Source: Vulcanimicrobium alpinum (lineage in GTDB: Bacteria > Vulcanimicrobiota > Vulcanimicrobiia > Vulcanimicrobiales > Vulcanimicrobiaceae). From it: 64,000 nt of DNA. Below the pieces are notes generated by a model. It was given only the letters and a program-made list of their open reading frames with translations. It did no database searches and had not been told where the DNA came from. The translations under genes and the position numbers were made by a program. The stretch is taken from assembly GCF_027923555.1 (NCBI RefSeq), contig NZ_AP025523.1:930001-994000 (forward strand). The letters run 5' to 3'. Of the stretch, positions 62,632 through 64,000 are shown one piece after another (the stretch's first letter is position 1; the number at the start of each line of letters is the position of its first letter).

Positions 62632-64000
62632 GAGTCCGATCCCTCTGATCCTGGTCGTGGGCGGCGATGCACTCGCCGTGCGCGTCTGCGAAGAGCTCTG
62701 CGCTACGCAGGGACACCGGGTCGCGCTGATCTGGATGCAGGACCACGACCTCAGCGCGAAGCTCGAACGGCTCGGCTGCGACTACTTTTCCTACGATCCC
62801 AACGACTACGATGCCCTCCGGATCGCCTGCGTCGGAGAAGCGGCGTCGATCATGACGCTCGCCGACGACGACCGGCTCAACCTGCAGGTCGCCCTCAAGG
62901 CGCGCGACATCAACCCGTCGATCCGCCTGGTGCTGCGCCAGTTCAACCGCACGCTCGGGGCCAAGCTCGAACAGAATCTCCCGAACTGCTCGGTGATCTC
63001 GCCGGCTTCGCACTCCGCCGCGACCTTCGCGGCGACCGCGCTCGATCCGGCGTGCTTCTACGCCTTGCAGTTCCCCGATCGCGGCGGCGTCCACGCCGGC
63101 TTCACACAGCGGCGCGCGGGGCAGCTGGGCGTCGCGGGAATGTCGGTGCGCGACGCCCAGCAGAAGCTGCGCGCGCGGATCGTGGCACGCAACGGATCGC
63201 CGGACGTGAGCGCCGACGACGCGTTCGAGGAGGCCGACACGCTGGTGGTGTTCGCGCTCGTCGAACACCTCGAGGCAACGTCCGGAACGCGGCAGTACGT
63301 GCGCGTTGAACGGCGCAAGCGTCCGCTCACGCGGATGCGCGTCGCGTTCGTGAAGCGGATGCAGCGCCTGCAGAATCTCGATCCGATCGTCCTGCGCGTC
63401 GCCGCGGTGACGCTGACGATTTTCATGATCGCAACCGCGTATTTCACGATCGCGCTGCAGCGCGACCCGTTCACCGCCGCATATTTCGTCATCACCACGG
63501 CGACGACGACCGGCTACGGCGACATTACGCCGGTTGGACACGGCTGGCCAACCATGCTCTTCGCGATGATCGTCATGGTTACCGGCGTCGCCGCGTCCGG
63601 GATCTTCATCGCTTTCGTCACCTCCGCGCTCACCCGCGCGCAGTTCATCGCGATGCAGGGTCTGCGGCAGATTCGTACCCGCGGTCACGTGCTCATCTGC
63701 GGCTCGGGGAACGTCGGCACGCGCGTGATCGACACCCTCGGCGCGCTCGGGGAGCGGGTTGTCGTCATCGACCGGTCGCCCGATCCGGCGCTCGTGGAGT
63801 GGTCGCGCACGCGCCGCATCGAACTGCTCACCGGCGACGCGACCGACGATCGCGCGCTGGATCTTTGCAACATCGCCAACGCGCGCGCGGTTGTCGCCCT
63901 TACCGACAGCGACACCGCCAACCTCGAGGTCGCGCTCGGCGCGCGCGCGCGCAACCCGCTGATTCCGGTCGTCATGCGCGTGCAGGACGACGTGTTCGCG
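62630..64000 (+). CDS. K+ channel with N-terminal and C-terminal RCK-like domains (partial)
   Basis: Partial at the right edge; 457 codons visible from ATG 62630. Residues ~6-120 form a TrkA_N Rossmann-like domain (LILVVGGDALAVRVCEEL, YDPNDYDALRIA, LADDDRLNLQVALKA). Two membrane helices (~250-275 and ~309-334) flank the selectivity filter TTTGYGD (~293-299). A second TrkA_N domain starts at ~353 (VLICGSGNVGTRVID, LLTGDATDDRAL). This is a K+-selective pore gated by ligands such as NAD(H) or ions in related proteins. A regulatory domain before the pore is less usual than the standard pore-then-RCK order. Confidence 0.88.
   Translation, partial: MSPIPLILVVGGDALAVRVCEELCATQGHRVALIWMQDHDLSAKLERLGCDYFSYDPNDYDALRIACVGEAASIMTLADDDRLNLQVALKARDINPSIRLVLRQFNRTLGAKLEQNLPNCSVISPASHSAATFAATALDPACFYALQFPDRGGVHAGFTQRRAGQLGVAGMSVRDAQQKLRARIVARNGSPDVSADDAFEEADTLVVFALVEHLEATSGTRQYVRVERRKRPLTRMRVAFVKRMQRLQNLDPIVLRVAAVTLTIFMIATAYFTIALQRDPFTAAYFVITTATTTGYGDITPVGHGWPTMLFAMIVMVTGVAASGIFIAFVTSALTRAQFIAMQGLRQIRTRGHVLICGSGNVGTRVIDTLGALGERVVVIDRSPDPALVEWSRTRRIELLTGDATDDRALDLCNIANARAVVALTDSDTANLEVALGARARNPLIPVVMRVQDDVFA

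Noticed and set aside
1-64000. rRNA, tRNA, CRISPR arrays and prophage
   Set aside because: No cloverleaf-like, rRNA-like or regularly spaced repeat pattern was noticed; the only clear mobile element is the single IS.

Overview
High-GC bacterial chromosome segment, densely packed, with many 1-4 nt overlaps of stop and start codons. No rRNA, tRNA or CRISPR array is visible. The mix of futalosine-route menaquinone genes, a tandem-domain KaiC, several acyl-CoA ligases, a GntR-controlled glycolate/glyoxylate locus and a YtpB-like (DUF2600) terpene synthase suggests a free-living, respiring heterotroph. Assignment to Eremiobacterota/Vulcanimicrobiota-like or another high-GC soil lineage is a guess; no phylogenetic marker is present to prove it.

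Layout. 1-2469 (minus): a receiver-like/PP2C (SpoIIE-type) protein cut by the left edge, translationally coupled to a two-domain KaiC. 2536-4001 (plus): thioredoxin reductase and a hotdog thioesterase. 4036-6702 (minus): PII-like protein, exported protein, acyl-CoA ligase. 6781-12340 (plus): PadR regulator followed by a beta-oxidation operon (acyl-CoA dehydrogenase, enoyl-CoA hydratase/3-hydroxyacyl-CoA dehydrogenase, thiolase). 12337-15907 (minus): RsbW-like kinase, second acyl-CoA ligase, epimerase, Met/His-rich exported protein. 16190-21008: diiron protein and a small membrane protein (plus), then on the minus strand GlcD-GlcE-like flavoprotein genes coupled to a DUF2600 gene. 21115-23036 (plus): PilZ and lipase genes, both broken by clustered frameshifts. 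23047-27349 (minus): namZ, mqnD, mqnB, queE, an exported protein and queD; a DUF4438 gene runs plus at 27410. 28274-33330 (minus): E1alpha-E1beta-E2 of a 2-oxoacid dehydrogenase and a secreted double aspartyl protease. 33465-37950: two more acyl-CoA ligases and an M20 hydrolase. 38084-44729: STAS-like protein preceded by five 11-bp-phased repeats, glutamate synthase gltB, an IS5-like element, a phasin and a hypothetical. 44790-46416: FAD oxidoreductase and PepSY protein. 46453-54703: gcl-hyi-garR (minus) divergent from gntR-glcD-glcE-glcF (plus). 54730-64000: methyltransferase, mqo, M14-like hydrolase, ETF-quinone oxidoreductase, thiO-thiS-thiG-rhodanese, methyltransferase, and a K+ channel cut by the right edge.

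How the genes fit together. Fatty acids are activated by four ligases, oxidised by the padR operon, and electrons can leave the dehydrogenase through ETF and ETF-quinone oxidoreductase into a menaquinone pool (mqnB, mqnD). Mqo and the glycolate oxidase also donate to quinone. Glycolate becomes glyoxylate (glcDEF), then tartronate semialdehyde (gcl), then glycerate (garR), under a GntR/FCD regulator whose probable operators lie between the divergent arms. The most unusual items are the KaiC/pseudo-receiver-phosphatase pair, the flavoprotein-DUF2600 locus, the phased CTCA array, the frameshift cluster, and an IS sitting in a gap of a few bases between two convergent genes.
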